DNA of 64,000 nucleotides from assembly GCF_964026435.1 (NCBI RefSeq), contig NZ_OZ032147.1, positions 1,054,001 to 1,118,000 on the forward strand, read 5' to 3'. Within the stretch, counting starts at the first letter, position 1. Each line of letters opens with the position of its first letter. The notes under the pieces were generated by a model that had not been told where the DNA came from, did no database searches, and saw only the letters and a program-made list of their open reading frames with translations. The stretch is from Rickettsia endosymbiont of Gonocerus acuteangulatus. Its GTDB lineage: Bacteria > Pseudomonadota > Alphaproteobacteria > Rickettsiales > Rickettsiaceae. Positions 8,814-17,895 of the stretch are shown here, piece by piece. The translations under genes and the position numbers were made by a program.

Positions 8814-9466
8814 TATATAGATTCGTCTACACTTCTGCAGTAGCAGCTAAATTAAAGTTATATAGCTATTTACCGTCTAAAAGATATAAAAGGCAAGAAA
8901 GGGGGACAAGGCATCAAAGGATCATTATACCACAAAGGATCTCAATACATCAGCGTGATGCAATAGCAATGCAAAAGCTAGAAGTAGGGCATTTTGAGGC
9001 AGATCTTACATTTCATAAAGGTAATCAAAGTATGAATATCGGTGTGCTGGTGGATAAAAAGAGTCAAAAGATTATTTTAGTGCTGAATAACTCCAAGAGA
9101 GCTAAAACAGTTACCACTGGGTTTTTAAAAAAGATCAAAACGCTGCCAAGTAGTGTTAGAAAGACTATTACTATGGATAATGGCAAAGAGTTTGTAGGGC
9201 ATCTTGCTTATAGACTATCTGGGTTTCAAACTTTCTTTTGTGATCCATACCGCCCTAGACAAAAAGCACTAGTGGAGAAAATGAATTCTATGATTCATAG
9301 AATTTTACCTAAAAATACAGATATTACAACCGTTACACAAAGAGGTCTTGACAATATTGCTGAGATTTTAAATAACATGCCAAGAAAGATTTTTGGTTAT
9401 AAAACCCCTAATGAAATTTGGGTAGAAAATTTATAGGTTTTGTTCTACTTAGTCCTTGAATTTTCA
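8814..9466 (+). mobile_element. IS30 remnant (3' half, subtype 1)
   Basis: The plus-strand transposase from YRFVYTSAVAAKLKLYSYLP to the normal C-terminus, ending with the IS30 terminus …CTTGAATTTTCA. The sequence is of the QKLEVGHFEADL subtype, unlike the fragment at 6087 (TKKVEVGNFEADL). The N-terminal HTH half is absent. Confidence 0.85.
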
Positions 9467-9585
9467 TGTCATTCCTAACTAGAAGCGGGAATCCAGCATA
9501 AAGCAAGATACCTAAGCTTTTAATTTTAAAAACTTACTGCTTTTATGTTTATTTTTCTGGGTTCCCGCTTCCGCGGGAATGACAT
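9467..9585. repeat. RPE with GCGGGAATCCAGC arms
   Basis: Inverted arms GTCATTCC…AGCGGGAATCCAGC and GGGTTCCCGCTTCCGCGGG…AATGACAT. The same family occurs at 39540, 46668 and 51665. The rest of 9586-9707 shows only weak RPE-like debris and no gene. Confidence 0.75.
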
Positions 9586-9707
9586 ATAAGGTCACCTACA
9601 CCTGAATAAAATATAACATTTTTTTAAAACTGTCCGGTACTATTGGTCTCACCACGGGATCCAGTATTTAAAAAAATGACGGAAAAACTTCATTACAAAA
9701 TAATTCT

Positions 9708-10538
9708 CTATCTACTAATCCTTGCTTTGCAGATTCTTTCGGTGATTTCTTTTAATTTTTCTATTCGCTCTATTAGATAAAGCAGCTGTTCTTTCGTAAT
9801 CTTATAATTTTTATCATATTGTGCATCAACATAAGCTTTTCGTAGCAGCTTAAAACATTCTTTTTGCTCAGAAGTTATTATAGGAAAAACTTGTAATAAC
9901 TCACTACTATAATTTTTGGCTCTACTACCTAACTTTTTTATATCGTGCAATTTTAGCTTATAATTAGAAAAAACTAATAAAATAGCATTATAAAAACTTT
10001 CAGTAGCTTGATGTGATAAGAAAGCAGCAACTGCATATCGATCTTTTTTTAAATAGTAATCTACTCCATCTAAAAAATCTTTACCTTTATCAAACCACTG
10101 TTCATAATCACCTTGAGCGATTTCTTTTATCTCACTCCAAGGTAAATCTTTAGCTTCGCTTAAAGTATATTCACCACTGTCGTATAAAAGTATTCCCTCT
10201 TTTTTGATATCGGTATAAAAATAACGCCCCTTTTCTAACTGTTTATTTCTTTCTTCTATTGATTCAAGAATTATGGATATTTCTGAATCATATGGAATAA
10301 TTTGTTTAGGATTTATTACTCCTGTCTTTACTAATCTTTTATAAATATTGTCTTCGAGCCTTAAAGTAGCATGCCCTTTATACTTACCTTTTTTCAATAT
10401 TATCAAAATATCCGTATCGCTATACGGGATGACAGGGAAAATGATCCACGCAGGCAATGCCACGCAGGAATGACATAAAGATATGCTTTTTCTAAGCCTT
10501 ACACCGGAACAACATTCTCCAGCCAATATTTGCTGCAT
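9708..10538 (-). pseudogene. MNT-HEPN fusion (nucleotidyltransferase plus HEPN), 5' truncated
   Basis: The open frame contains the second half of a minimal nucleotidyltransferase motif (SDTDILIIL, from GSxARG…SDxDLLV) and, from about residue 140, a HEPN domain (FLSHQATESFYNAILLVFSN). MNT and HEPN form toxin-antitoxin or antiviral pairs in bacteria; here they are fused in one chain. The GSxARG half of the first motif is gone: the preceding residues (LCHSCVALPAWIIFPVIPY) are a translated RPE. The frame then runs into the 3' end of cysQ. It is either an RPE-disrupted pseudogene or an N-terminally altered protein. It is probably inactive as a nucleotidyltransferase. Confidence 0.65.
10424..10482. 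repeat. RPE inside the MNT-HEPN frame
   Basis: Arms CGGGATGACAGGGAAAATGA and CACGCAGGAATGACAT frame a short palindromic element that is read through in frame by the MNT-HEPN gene and replaces its N-terminal motif. Confidence 0.55.
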
Positions 10539-11260
10539 GCAAGAAAATTAGGATTGGCAAAGTTATCTTTACCATAAGTAATTTCTTTGCCTTCTAAATC
10601 TAAAATATTACCGCCACCAGCTTTAATTAAAGCATGACCTGCTGCTATATCCCATTCCATAGTTTGACCGAATTTAGGACAAATATCCACACTACCCTCA
10701 GCAATTAAACATAATTTAATTGAGCTACCTATTGCGTCTATTTTATTAAAGGAATATTTACTTAAGAATTCTTTATTTGCTTTATTTGAATGATAAAAAC
10801 CTATGACAGCGTTTAGCTCTTTTTGTTTATGGATGATAGGAATTTCTTTGGAATGTTGTTCGATTTTTAACTGATTTTTTTCATCAGTATAATATAATTT
10901 ATCTGTCTCAGGTTGATATATCAAGCCAATAGTCGGTAAACCATTTTTAATTAGACCTATATTTATAGTATAGGTGCTTTTGCCGTTTACATAACTTCGT
11001 GTTCCATCAATTGGATCAATTAACCAAAAAGTGTTACTGTTAAGTATTGGCAGTGGCTGTTCTTCACACACTATATTTATTTCTGGAGTTAAGACTTGCA
11101 GATTTTGATAGATTATTTTACTAATTTCTTTATCTGCATTAGTAACTACCGACCCATCTGACTTAGTATCAATTAATATTCCTGATTTTTTTATATCTAA
11201 AGCAATTTTACCGGTATCAATAATCAAATCTTTTAAAGTATTTATTAAATTATTATTCAT
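10499..11260 (-). CDS. cysQ: 3'(2'),5'-bisphosphate nucleotidase CysQ
   Basis: 253 residues, full length for the family. It dephosphorylates adenosine 3',5'-bisphosphate (pAp) to AMP with magnesium, relieving inhibition of exoribonucleases and recycling the by-product of acyl-carrier-protein activation. Inositol-monophosphatase fold signatures: metal-binding Glu66-Glu67 (VCEEQP), DPIDGT at 82-87, and the C-terminal WDIAAGHALIKAGGG motif. It is one base pair away from the DUF2608 gene upstream (stop at 11262), so the two are likely co-transcribed. The ATG start is unambiguous. Confidence 0.9.
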   Translation of the reverse strand: MNNNLINTLKDLIIDTGKIALDIKKSGILIDTKSDGSVVTNADKEISKIIYQNLQVLTPEINIVCEEQPLPILNSNTFWLIDPIDGTRSYVNGKSTYTINIGLIKNGLPTIGLIYQPETDKLYYTDEKNQLKIEQHSKEIPIIHKQKELNAVIGFYHSNKANKEFLSKYSFNKIDAIGSSIKLCLIAEGSVDICPKFGQTMEWDIAAGHALIKAGGGNILDLEGKEITYGKDNFANPNFLACSKYWLENVVPV

Positions 11261-11261
11261 A

Positions 11262-12089
11262 CTATTTATTTAACATTTTTGCAGCTACATCATCCTCCAA
11301 CCACTGTCCTGTATTTAGAAGAGTTGATTGCTGCAATTTGGCGACTTCTAGATCGGGTGATCCTTGTAATTGTTGCCATCCCAAATATTCAATTCCATAA
11401 TATTCTATATCAACATTTCTTAAATAAGAATCCATATCTTTTAAATCTTGTTTATTATTTGCAAACACTATAATTTTGCTAGGCTCCTTTGGTACAATTT
11501 TTAAAAATTCAATTAGTGACTTTACTTTATTAGTATTTCCGGTAAATATTATTCCTAAATAAAAAATAGGTGCACTTGCATCAGTTGGATCAAATCTAAA
11601 TACATCTTTATCATTAACTTTACTAGTAAAATTAATCCCTAATCCGTAAAGTAAGGTATACAACCATCCTTCATAATTTTCAATCAAATTACAGGGGGTA
11701 GTTATTTCTTGAAGCCCTAAAACTGTTGCACCTTGCTTTTTCATTTGATTAATAAAATCCCCCCAATTTTTTTCTACAAGCATCATTTGGCGTTGTTGCA
11801 TTAATTGTGCTATAGAATTATTTACTGATGAATCATTTACTGCAAGACTATATAAGTTTTTGGTAAAATTTACATAAGGATTATCGTTATAGCGAAAAAA
11901 TTTTGATTTGGGCGTTATAATAGTATTATCTATATTTATTAAAACAAGGCTATCTTGGTCTATTTTGGGTAACAAATCTTTCATTGTTACAGAATTTACA
12001 GAATAAGTAGGAATTATTTGACCATAGCTTGAAGTTGGCACAATTAAATAAAGTAATAAATGGAGTAAAATTTTATTTACTTTGATCAT
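11262..12089 (-). CDS. DUF2608 family secreted protein
   Basis: 275 residues with a Sec-type signal peptide (KVNKILLHLLLYLIVPTSSYG, cleavage near residue 23). The mature part resembles the HAD-like DUF2608 family: a first motif LVLINIDNTIITPKS (DxDxT-like, with Asn in place of the first Asp) and a later IIVFANNKQDLKDM segment. The family is found in Rickettsia and Coxiella and has no assigned function. It is probably periplasmic or exported. Its start overlaps the end of a related DUF2608 gene by 17 bases, so the two are tandem paralogues in one transcript with cysQ. Loss of the catalytic Asp would suggest a non-enzymatic role. Confidence 0.75.
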   Translation of the reverse strand: MIKVNKILLHLLLYLIVPTSSYGQIIPTYSVNSVTMKDLLPKIDQDSLVLINIDNTIITPKSKFFRYNDNPYVNFTKNLYSLAVNDSSVNNSIAQLMQQRQMMLVEKNWGDFINQMKKQGATVLGLQEITTPCNLIENYEGWLYTLLYGLGINFTSKVNDKDVFRFDPTDASAPIFYLGIIFTGNTNKVKSLIEFLKIVPKEPSKIIVFANNKQDLKDMDSYLRNVDIEYYGIEYLGWQQLQGSPDLEVAKLQQSTLLNTGQWLEDDVAAKMLNK

Positions 12090-12951
12090 AAGGGTTTTTA
12101 CTTTTTGTATTATTAGTTTTTAAAGGTGGGTTATTTCTTTTTATATTATTCAATTGATTAGTCAAGTCATTAATAATTACATTATAATTTGTAGTATTAT
12201 CCTTAGTATCTTGATTATTATAATAATATCCAACAAATAAAACAGAAGAACTATAATTAGCTAGCTGTGCTTCCATTGAACTTAATAACTCAGTACTACC
12301 GCTAATCATTATAAGTACTTTAGGCATAAAATTCATTTGAACAAAAAAATTAATCATTAGTTCAGCACCAGATATATTATTGCTGGTCAATATACCCTTA
12401 TAAAATACCGGATAAGTATTCGAAAAATTTTTTAAATTATTAAAAATAATATAATTATTTTTAGGAAAGCTATTTGAGAAATCAATGTTAAAATTCTTTT
12501 TTAAATAATCAGCAATCCATATTTCAAATTTAGGTATATTATTAAAATTACCTGTAAAACCTCCATTTACAGCTATTATAGGAATATTTTTATTGCTGAT
12601 ATCACTTACAAAATTTGGAAAGTTAGGATCTAGTAATTCCTTTTTATATTTATCACTTGTTAAAATTAACTGGTCGATGTAAATATTTTTAGGGTTTTTA
12701 TTCATCTTTTGCAAAGTAGGTGCTAGTTTAGTATAAACATCTTTATCGATTTGCTCACCTAAAGATAATAATGGCTTAAATAATACCTTATCCAAGTCTA
12801 TTACCACTAGTAAATCTTGCGGCAAATAATTTTTATTATAATTTTCTTCAAAATCTTGTTTTATTTTATCTAAATTATTTACTTCTATATTTTCTGCTTT
12901 AACTATAGATGTGACAAGTAGTAATAAGATAAATATATATTTTTTAAACAT
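12073..12951 (-). CDS. DUF2608 family secreted protein (paralogue)
   Basis: 292 residues from an ATG followed by a clear signal peptide (FKKYIFILLLLVTSIVKA). A longer frame upstream translates only an RPE and is rejected. The core begins LLVVIDLDKVLFKPL, a HAD-type DxDxxL motif that here keeps both Asp residues, and continues IPIIAVNGGFTGN and VLIMISGSTELLSSM. The tail is Asn- and Lys-rich. It is the first gene of a three-gene minus-strand unit with the second DUF2608 gene and cysQ. Substrate and target are unknown. Confidence 0.75.
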   Translation of the reverse strand: MFKKYIFILLLLVTSIVKAENIEVNNLDKIKQDFEENYNKNYLPQDLLVVIDLDKVLFKPLLSLGEQIDKDVYTKLAPTLQKMNKNPKNIYIDQLILTSDKYKKELLDPNFPNFVSDISNKNIPIIAVNGGFTGNFNNIPKFEIWIADYLKKNFNIDFSNSFPKNNYIIFNNLKNFSNTYPVFYKGILTSNNISGAELMINFFVQMNFMPKVLIMISGSTELLSSMEAQLANYSSSVLFVGYYYNNQDTKDNTTNYNVIINDLTNQLNNIKRNNPPLKTNNTKSKNPYDQSK

Positions 12952-12974
12952 TAATATACTCCAATATAATACAT

Positions 12975-13173
12975 TGTCACCCCGTGGCGGCATTGTCTGC
13001 GTGGATACCAAATCGTCATTGCGAGCGACTGCAAGGAGCGTGGCAATCCAGAAAAAATAATAAAAAATGCTATAAGTTAGCATTTTTTACTGGATTGCTT
13101 CATCAATTACTTCGTAATTTCCTCGCAATGACGGTAAAACTGATCACGCAGGCAATGCTGCCACGGGATGACA
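12975..13173. repeat. Nested RPEs (one inside another)
   Basis: The outer arms TGTCACCCCGTGGCGGCATT and CAATGCTGCCACGGGATGAC enclose a complete second palindrome with arms CGTCATTGCGAGCGACTGC and CCTCGCAATGACG and an inner hairpin around ATGCTATAAGTTAGCATTTT. Confidence 0.8.
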
Positions 13174-13217
13174 CTAAACCGAAAAGCATATCTTAGTGTT
13201 AGCACATCGTAATGCTA

Positions 13218-13342
13218 CAAAACTTACGCTATGTTTGATATAATGTCCATGAATTAAGGGATATTATGAAGTGCTTCACTATAAAACATTGCTGTGTAAT
13301 AAGAGTTTTTAGCATATTTGCTATAACATAGCGTAAGTTTTG
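13218..13342 (+). mobile_element. 125-bp MITE, copy 2
   Basis: Perfect 16-bp terminal inverted repeats and a perfect GCTA duplication on both sides (13214-13217, 13343-13346). One base differs from copy 1. Confidence 0.95.
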
Positions 13343-13371
13343 GCTAATATCAATCCATATTAAACTATAAT

Positions 13372-13705
13372 ATGGTAAATATGTTTGGAAGTTTTTTTAG
13401 TTCGTTTGGTGGTGCTATCGGAAATGCATTTGGAGGTGGTATATTTTCAAGCATAGGAAGATTTGCTGGTAAAATGCTTGGTGAGTATTTAGATCAACTA
13501 AATCATGAACCAGAAGAATATGATTATATTAAAAACTTCAAAGAAAGTTTTAAGTATGTTACAGCAAATTATGGTGAGCCTATCCCTTTAATTTTTGGCA
13601 CTACAAAAGTTAGTGGAAAAATAATTTGGGCGGATAAAGTCAAAGAAATAGCAAATAGCACTCGTCATAAAGAATATTTTCCTTATTTTCATAACGTAAA
13701 ATCTA
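13372..13705 (+). pseudogene. Gene-transfer-agent tail protein (GTA gp15-like), N-terminal fragment
   Basis: The first about 111 residues of a large tail-tip/host-specificity protein: a Gly-rich segment (FGSFFSSFGGAIGNAFGGG), then GKMLGEYLDQ and IPLIFGTTKVSGKIIWADKV. This is the layout of gene-transfer-agent orfg15 in alphaproteobacteria, whose complete protein is over 1000 residues. An IS701-like element inserted at TCTA removes everything after NV. Rickettsia genomes keep scattered, individually conserved GTA genes; this copy has been killed by the IS. Confidence 0.65.
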
Positions 13706-14199
13706 CAAAACTTACGCTATGAGTAAAAAAGTGATAAATTATTGTAAAAATAATTAAACATGTCAAAGAGGATAAAGTTGCAAGCAATACCAATTAATAG
13801 GACAGATTATTGTCAATTTTTAATAGTTAGCCAAAAGAATTATAGTTTAACCTACTACGCTGAACATGCAAAGAAATGTAGTCATGATGTTATTAATAGA
13901 TTTTTAAGGAATGAAAAATATACACCTTCTTTGTTATGGGAACACATCAAGAATGATGTTATTTTTTCATCTAATGGATATACAATATTTGATGATACGG
14001 TTTTAAATAAAAGGAATACGAAGCAAATAGAAATTGCAAGATCGCAGTACAGTGGAGCTACAGGTAGAGTTACTAAAGGTATAGGAGTAGTGAGTCTGGT
14101 ATATTATAACCCTGATATTAATAAGTTTTGGGTAATAGATTATCGAATTTTTGCACCTGATCACGATGGAGCAACAAAACTAGAACACCTATTAAACAT
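13706..14199 (+). mobile_element. IS701-like element, 5' part only
   Basis: Left end plus transposase codons 1-147 (ending …LEHLL). The rest is replaced by an opposite-strand copy of the same element that begins after ACAT. Confidence 0.9.
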
Positions 14200-14804
14200 C
14201 AAAACTTACGCTATGTTTGGTTCTAAATATCGTAAAGATGGAGAACGCAGCTGTTGTTGCATATAGTCATCTAAAAGCCCTAACTTTATTTGGTAAACCG
14301 TTTTACCGATTGTATTTGCAGTCCTTTTGAGAAATGCCCAAACTAAAAATGCCCAACTAATATGATTACGTTGAATACGCTGTTTCCTGCATTGACAACG
14401 TTCTATCCCAGTAAGTTGCTTAATTTCTCTGTGCATGCTCTCAATTACCCATCGAAAGCCACACTCATCTTGTGCAGCTTTAGAAGATTTGTGAGTTTTG
14501 TTATTGGTAACAACATACTCAACTCTGTTGGTAGAAACAGTAAATTTAAACAAATTAACATGCTTATTTTTAGCAAAGCCTTTTATATGAATCTCTACTC
14601 CATGCCTGATCTCTTCATCTGAAAATGTCAACTCTTTTACAGCTTTATAAGGTTTAGAATCGTGTGTTTTACTAACGTTTCTATTGGCTTTAATAGGGGC
14701 ATAATAATATTTCCCCAGAGAGTCAACATGTTGCATAATTTTGTGTGTAGAATACCATGTGTCAAAAAGTACTGTTTGAAAAGGAATCTTCTTGCTATAA
14801 ACAG

Positions 14805-16130
14805 GGCTCTGTCCAAATAAGTGTGGGAATTTCTCAAAGGTTATATAAAAATATAATATAACAAAAGGAGAAATTATATGAGCCAAAAACAAAATGAAGC
14901 AATGAATCAAGCGATAGATTTATTAATAAATAATGATACAGATATATCAACATTACTTAAAGAGGATGGTTTATTAAAGCAATTAACCAAACGGCTTGTA
15001 GAGAAGGCATTGCAGTCAGAGATGAATAATCACTTAGGATATGATAAATATTGTCATACTGATAGTGATAATGTTCGTAATGGTAAGAATGTAAAGAATC
15101 TAGTAACAAATAATGGAGTTATAGAGATTGAGGTTCCAAGGGATAGAAGTAGTACATTTGAACCTGCATTAATTCCAAAGCGTCAAAGACGTATTGAAGG
15201 ATTTGATGATAAAATAATATCGTTATACGCTAAAGGAATGAGCTTATCTGATATTAAGATTCAAATGCAAGAATTGTATGGAGCTGACGTTAGCGAAAGT
15301 TTGATAAGTCAAATTACTGATGATGTAATTGAGGATGTCAAGATATGGCAAAGCCGACCATTGGATCGAGTATATGCTATAGTATTTTTTGACTGTTTAG
15401 TAGTAAAAGTACGTCAAGATAAACGAATTATCAATAAGTCTGTATATGTAGCATTAGGTATTGATTTATCTGGCAGGAAGGATATTTTAGGATTGTGGAT
15501 CAGTGAAAATGAAGGAGCAAAATTTTGGCTTGGTAATTTTACTGAGATGAAGAACAGAGGTATGCAAGACATGCTTATTGCTTGCAGTGATAATTTAACC
15601 GGTATGTCTGAGGCGATAGAGGCAGTTTTTCCGAAAACCGAACATCAATTATGTATTGTACATCAGATTAGAAATAGTTTAAAATATGTATCATATAAAG
15701 ACCGAAAAGAATTAGCGGCTGATTTAAAGCCTATTTATACTGCTAGCACAGAGGAAGAAGCACATCTTGCTTTAGAATCTTTTGAAGCTAAATGGAGTAA
15801 ACAGTATCCACAAATTGCTAAATCTTGGTATGTTCATTGGGAAAATTTAATGGTTTTTCTAGGATACCCTGGGGCGATAAGGAAAGTAATATACACAACG
15901 AATAGTGTAGAATCTGTCAATAGCCAATTACGTAAGGTTACCAAGAATAAACGGGTTTTTCCAAATGATAATGCCGTTTTTAAGACCTTATATTTGGCAA
16001 TTGATTATATGACCAAGAAATGGGCTATGCCGATTCCAAACTGGAACGCAGCTATGGCTCACTTTTTGATAAAATTTGAAGGTAGAATTTAAGCCCTATG
16101 AAAAATTTACACACTTAATTAGAAAGACTC
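14805..16130 (+). mobile_element. IS256-family element, complete copy 1
   Basis: 1326 bp. The left end GGCTCTGTCCAAATAAGTG and the complemented right end GAGTCTTTCTAATTAAGTG are imperfect inverted repeats. An 8-bp duplication ATAAACAG lies at 14797-14804 and 16131-16138. Confidence 0.95.
14878..16092 (+). CDS. IS256-family transposase
   Basis: 404 residues, the usual IS256 length. An N-terminal region binds the ends, and the mutator-type DDE core contains Asp in YAIVFFDCLVVKV (about 167), Asp in MLIACSDNLTGMSEAI (about 233) with CIVHQIRNSLKYV just after, and Glu in YTTNSVESVNSQLRK (about 343). The GGAG ribosome site lies 7 bases before ATG. Intact and apparently active; the copy at 59502 differs by only a few residues (for example Gly to Glu in GYPGAIRK). 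Confidence 0.95.
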   Translation: MSQKQNEAMNQAIDLLINNDTDISTLLKEDGLLKQLTKRLVEKALQSEMNNHLGYDKYCHTDSDNVRNGKNVKNLVTNNGVIEIEVPRDRSSTFEPALIPKRQRRIEGFDDKIISLYAKGMSLSDIKIQMQELYGADVSESLISQITDDVIEDVKIWQSRPLDRVYAIVFFDCLVVKVRQDKRIINKSVYVALGIDLSGRKDILGLWISENEGAKFWLGNFTEMKNRGMQDMLIACSDNLTGMSEAIEAVFPKTEHQLCIVHQIRNSLKYVSYKDRKELAADLKPIYTASTEEEAHLALESFEAKWSKQYPQIAKSWYVHWENLMVFLGYPGAIRKVIYTTNSVESVNSQLRKVTKNKRVFPNDNAVFKTLYLAIDYMTKKWAMPIPNWNAAMAHFLIKFEGRI

Positions 16131-16725
16131 ATAAACAGCATTATTTAACATGTTTAATAGGTGTTCTAGTTTTGTTGCTCCATCATGATCAGGTGCAAAA
16201 ATTCGATAATCTATTACCCAAAACTTATTAATATCAGGGTTATAATATACCAGACTCACTACTCCTATACCTTTAGTAACTCTACCTGTAGCTCCACTGT
16301 ACTGCGATCTTGCAATTTCTATTTGCTTCGTATTCCTTTTATTTAAAACCGTATCATCAAATATTGTATATCCATTAGATGAAAAAATAACATCATTCTT
16401 GATGTGTTCCCATAACAAAGAAGGTGTATATTTTTTATTCCTTAAAAATCTATTAATAACATCATGACTACATTTCTTTGCATGTTCAGCGTAGTAGGTT
16501 AAACTATAATTCTTTTGGCTAACTATTAAAAATTGACAATAATCTGTCCTATTAATTGGTATTGCTTGCAACTTTATCCTCTTTGACATGTTTAATTATT
16601 TTTACAATAATTTATCACTTTTTTACTCATAGCGTAAGTTTTGGATTTTAAAAGAGCATTTAAAAGAAAGCTTTCACTCTCTACTTCATATTTCTAATAT
16701 GCTAATTGAAAATAGTCACTATGAG

Positions 16726-17791
16726 TGAAAATTCAAGGACTAAGTCGAACAAAACCTATAAATTTTCTGCCCAAATTTCATTGGGGGTTTTATAACCAAA
16801 AATCTTTCTTGGCATGTTATTTAAAATCTCAGCAATATTGTCAAGACCTCTTTGTGTAACGGTTGTAATATCTGTATTTTTAGGTAAAATTCTATGAATC
16901 ATAGAATTCATTTTCTCCACTAATGCTTTTTGTCTAGGGCGGTATGGATCACAAAAGAAAGTTTGAAACCCAGATAGTCTATAAGCAAGATGCCCTACAA
17001 ACTCTTTGCCATTATCCATAGTAATAGTCTTTCTAACACTACTTGGCAGCGTTTTGATCTTTTTTAAAAACCCAGTGGTAACTGTTTTAGCTCTTTTGGA
17101 GTTATTCAGCACTAAAATAATCTTTTGACTCTTTTTATCCACCAGCACACCGATATTCATACTTTGATTACCTTTATGAAATGTAAGATCTGCCTCAAAA
17201 TGTCCTACTTCTAGCTTTTGCATTGCTATTGCATCACGCTGATGTATTGAGATCCTTTGTGGTATAATGATCCTTTGATGCCTTGTCCCCCTTTCTTGCC
17301 TTTTATATCTTTTAGACGGTAAATAGCTATATAACTTTAATTTAGCTGCTACTGCAGAAGTGTAGACGAATCTATATATACTTTCTGTACTGATACAACA
17401 AGCTGTATTTTTGTCCAGTTTTAACTTTCCGGCTATAGCATCCGGTGACCATTTCTTGTGAATCATAGCATTTTTGATATAATTTAACAAAATAGGTAAC
17501 TTCTCTATTTTTAATAACTCTTGCTGATGCATCCTTTTTTTATATTGTTCCTGAGCAACACAAGGCATATACTTACCTTTTACTTTATTTCTTTTTAGCT
17601 CCATACTAATAGTGCTTTTAGACCTCGTAAGATGTTGTGCTATCTTGTTAATACTGACTCCTAGGTCATACATTCTTTTTATTTCATATCTCTCTTCGCG
17701 AGATAAGTGTCTATATTTTCTGTTCATCATTACCTATTTAAAATCTTATTATTTTAAATAAGTTTTGTTCTACTTACTTATAGTATTTTCA
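16726..17791 (-). mobile_element. IS30 element, complete (subtype 1)
   Basis: 1066 bp between TGAAAAT and ATTTTCA ends, with longer imperfect inverted repeats sharing AAGTAGAACAAAAC (one C for A change here, AAGTCGAAC). The flanks do not match, and the left-end side abuts a 62-bp tail of an IS701-like element. Confidence 0.9.
16756..17730 (-). CDS. IS30-family transposase
   Basis: 324 residues. The N-terminal HTH (residues 8-48, LSREERYEIKRMYDLGVSIN … KIAQHLTRSKSTISMELKRN) is the typical IS30 end-binding domain. The catalytic DDE is Asp in HFEADLTFHKGN (about 178), Asp in TITMDNGKEFVGH (about 233) and Glu in ALVEKMNSMIHR (about 269). The frame is intact. An identical-length copy lies at 39964. 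Confidence 0.95.
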   Translation of the reverse strand: MMNRKYRHLSREERYEIKRMYDLGVSINKIAQHLTRSKSTISMELKRNKVKGKYMPCVAQEQYKKRMHQQELLKIEKLPILLNYIKNAMIHKKWSPDAIAGKLKLDKNTACCISTESIYRFVYTSAVAAKLKLYSYLPSKRYKRQERGTRHQRIIIPQRISIHQRDAIAMQKLEVGHFEADLTFHKGNQSMNIGVLVDKKSQKIILVLNNSKRAKTVTTGFLKKIKTLPSSVRKTITMDNGKEFVGHLAYRLSGFQTFFCDPYRPRQKALVEKMNSMIHRILPKNTDITTVTQRGLDNIAEILNNMPRKIFGYKTPNEIWAENL

Positions 17792-17853
17792 TGCAACAAC
17801 AGCTGCGTTCTCCATCTTTACGATATTTAGAACCAAACATAGCGTAAGTTTTG
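17792..17853 (+). mobile_element. IS701-like element, 62-bp right-end remnant
   Basis: Starts TGCAACAACAGCTGCG and ends with the right terminal repeat …GCGTAAGTTTTG. Only the last 17 transposase codons survive, next to the IS30 end. Confidence 0.9.
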
Positions 17854-17895
17854 ATAACACTACTACTAATAATCCTACAGATAAAGCTTAATAGC

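Larger units (their letters stand above)
14200..16643 (-). mobile_element. IS701-like element interrupted by IS256
   Basis: Both 16-bp ends are present on the minus strand, but the body is split at 14804/16131 by an IS256. The transposase is broken after codon 151. The left flank ACAT and the right flank GATT do not match, so this copy has recombined since insertion. Confidence 0.9.

Noticed and set aside
12952-13083. N-terminal extension of the DUF2608 paralogue
   Set aside because: The extra codons translate an RPE; the ATG followed by a signal peptide at 12951 is the sensible start.
14206-14910. 234-codon minus-strand frame across the IS701/IS256 border
   Set aside because: Fusion of transposase codons to antisense IS256 sequence; only the split IS701-like transposase is real.
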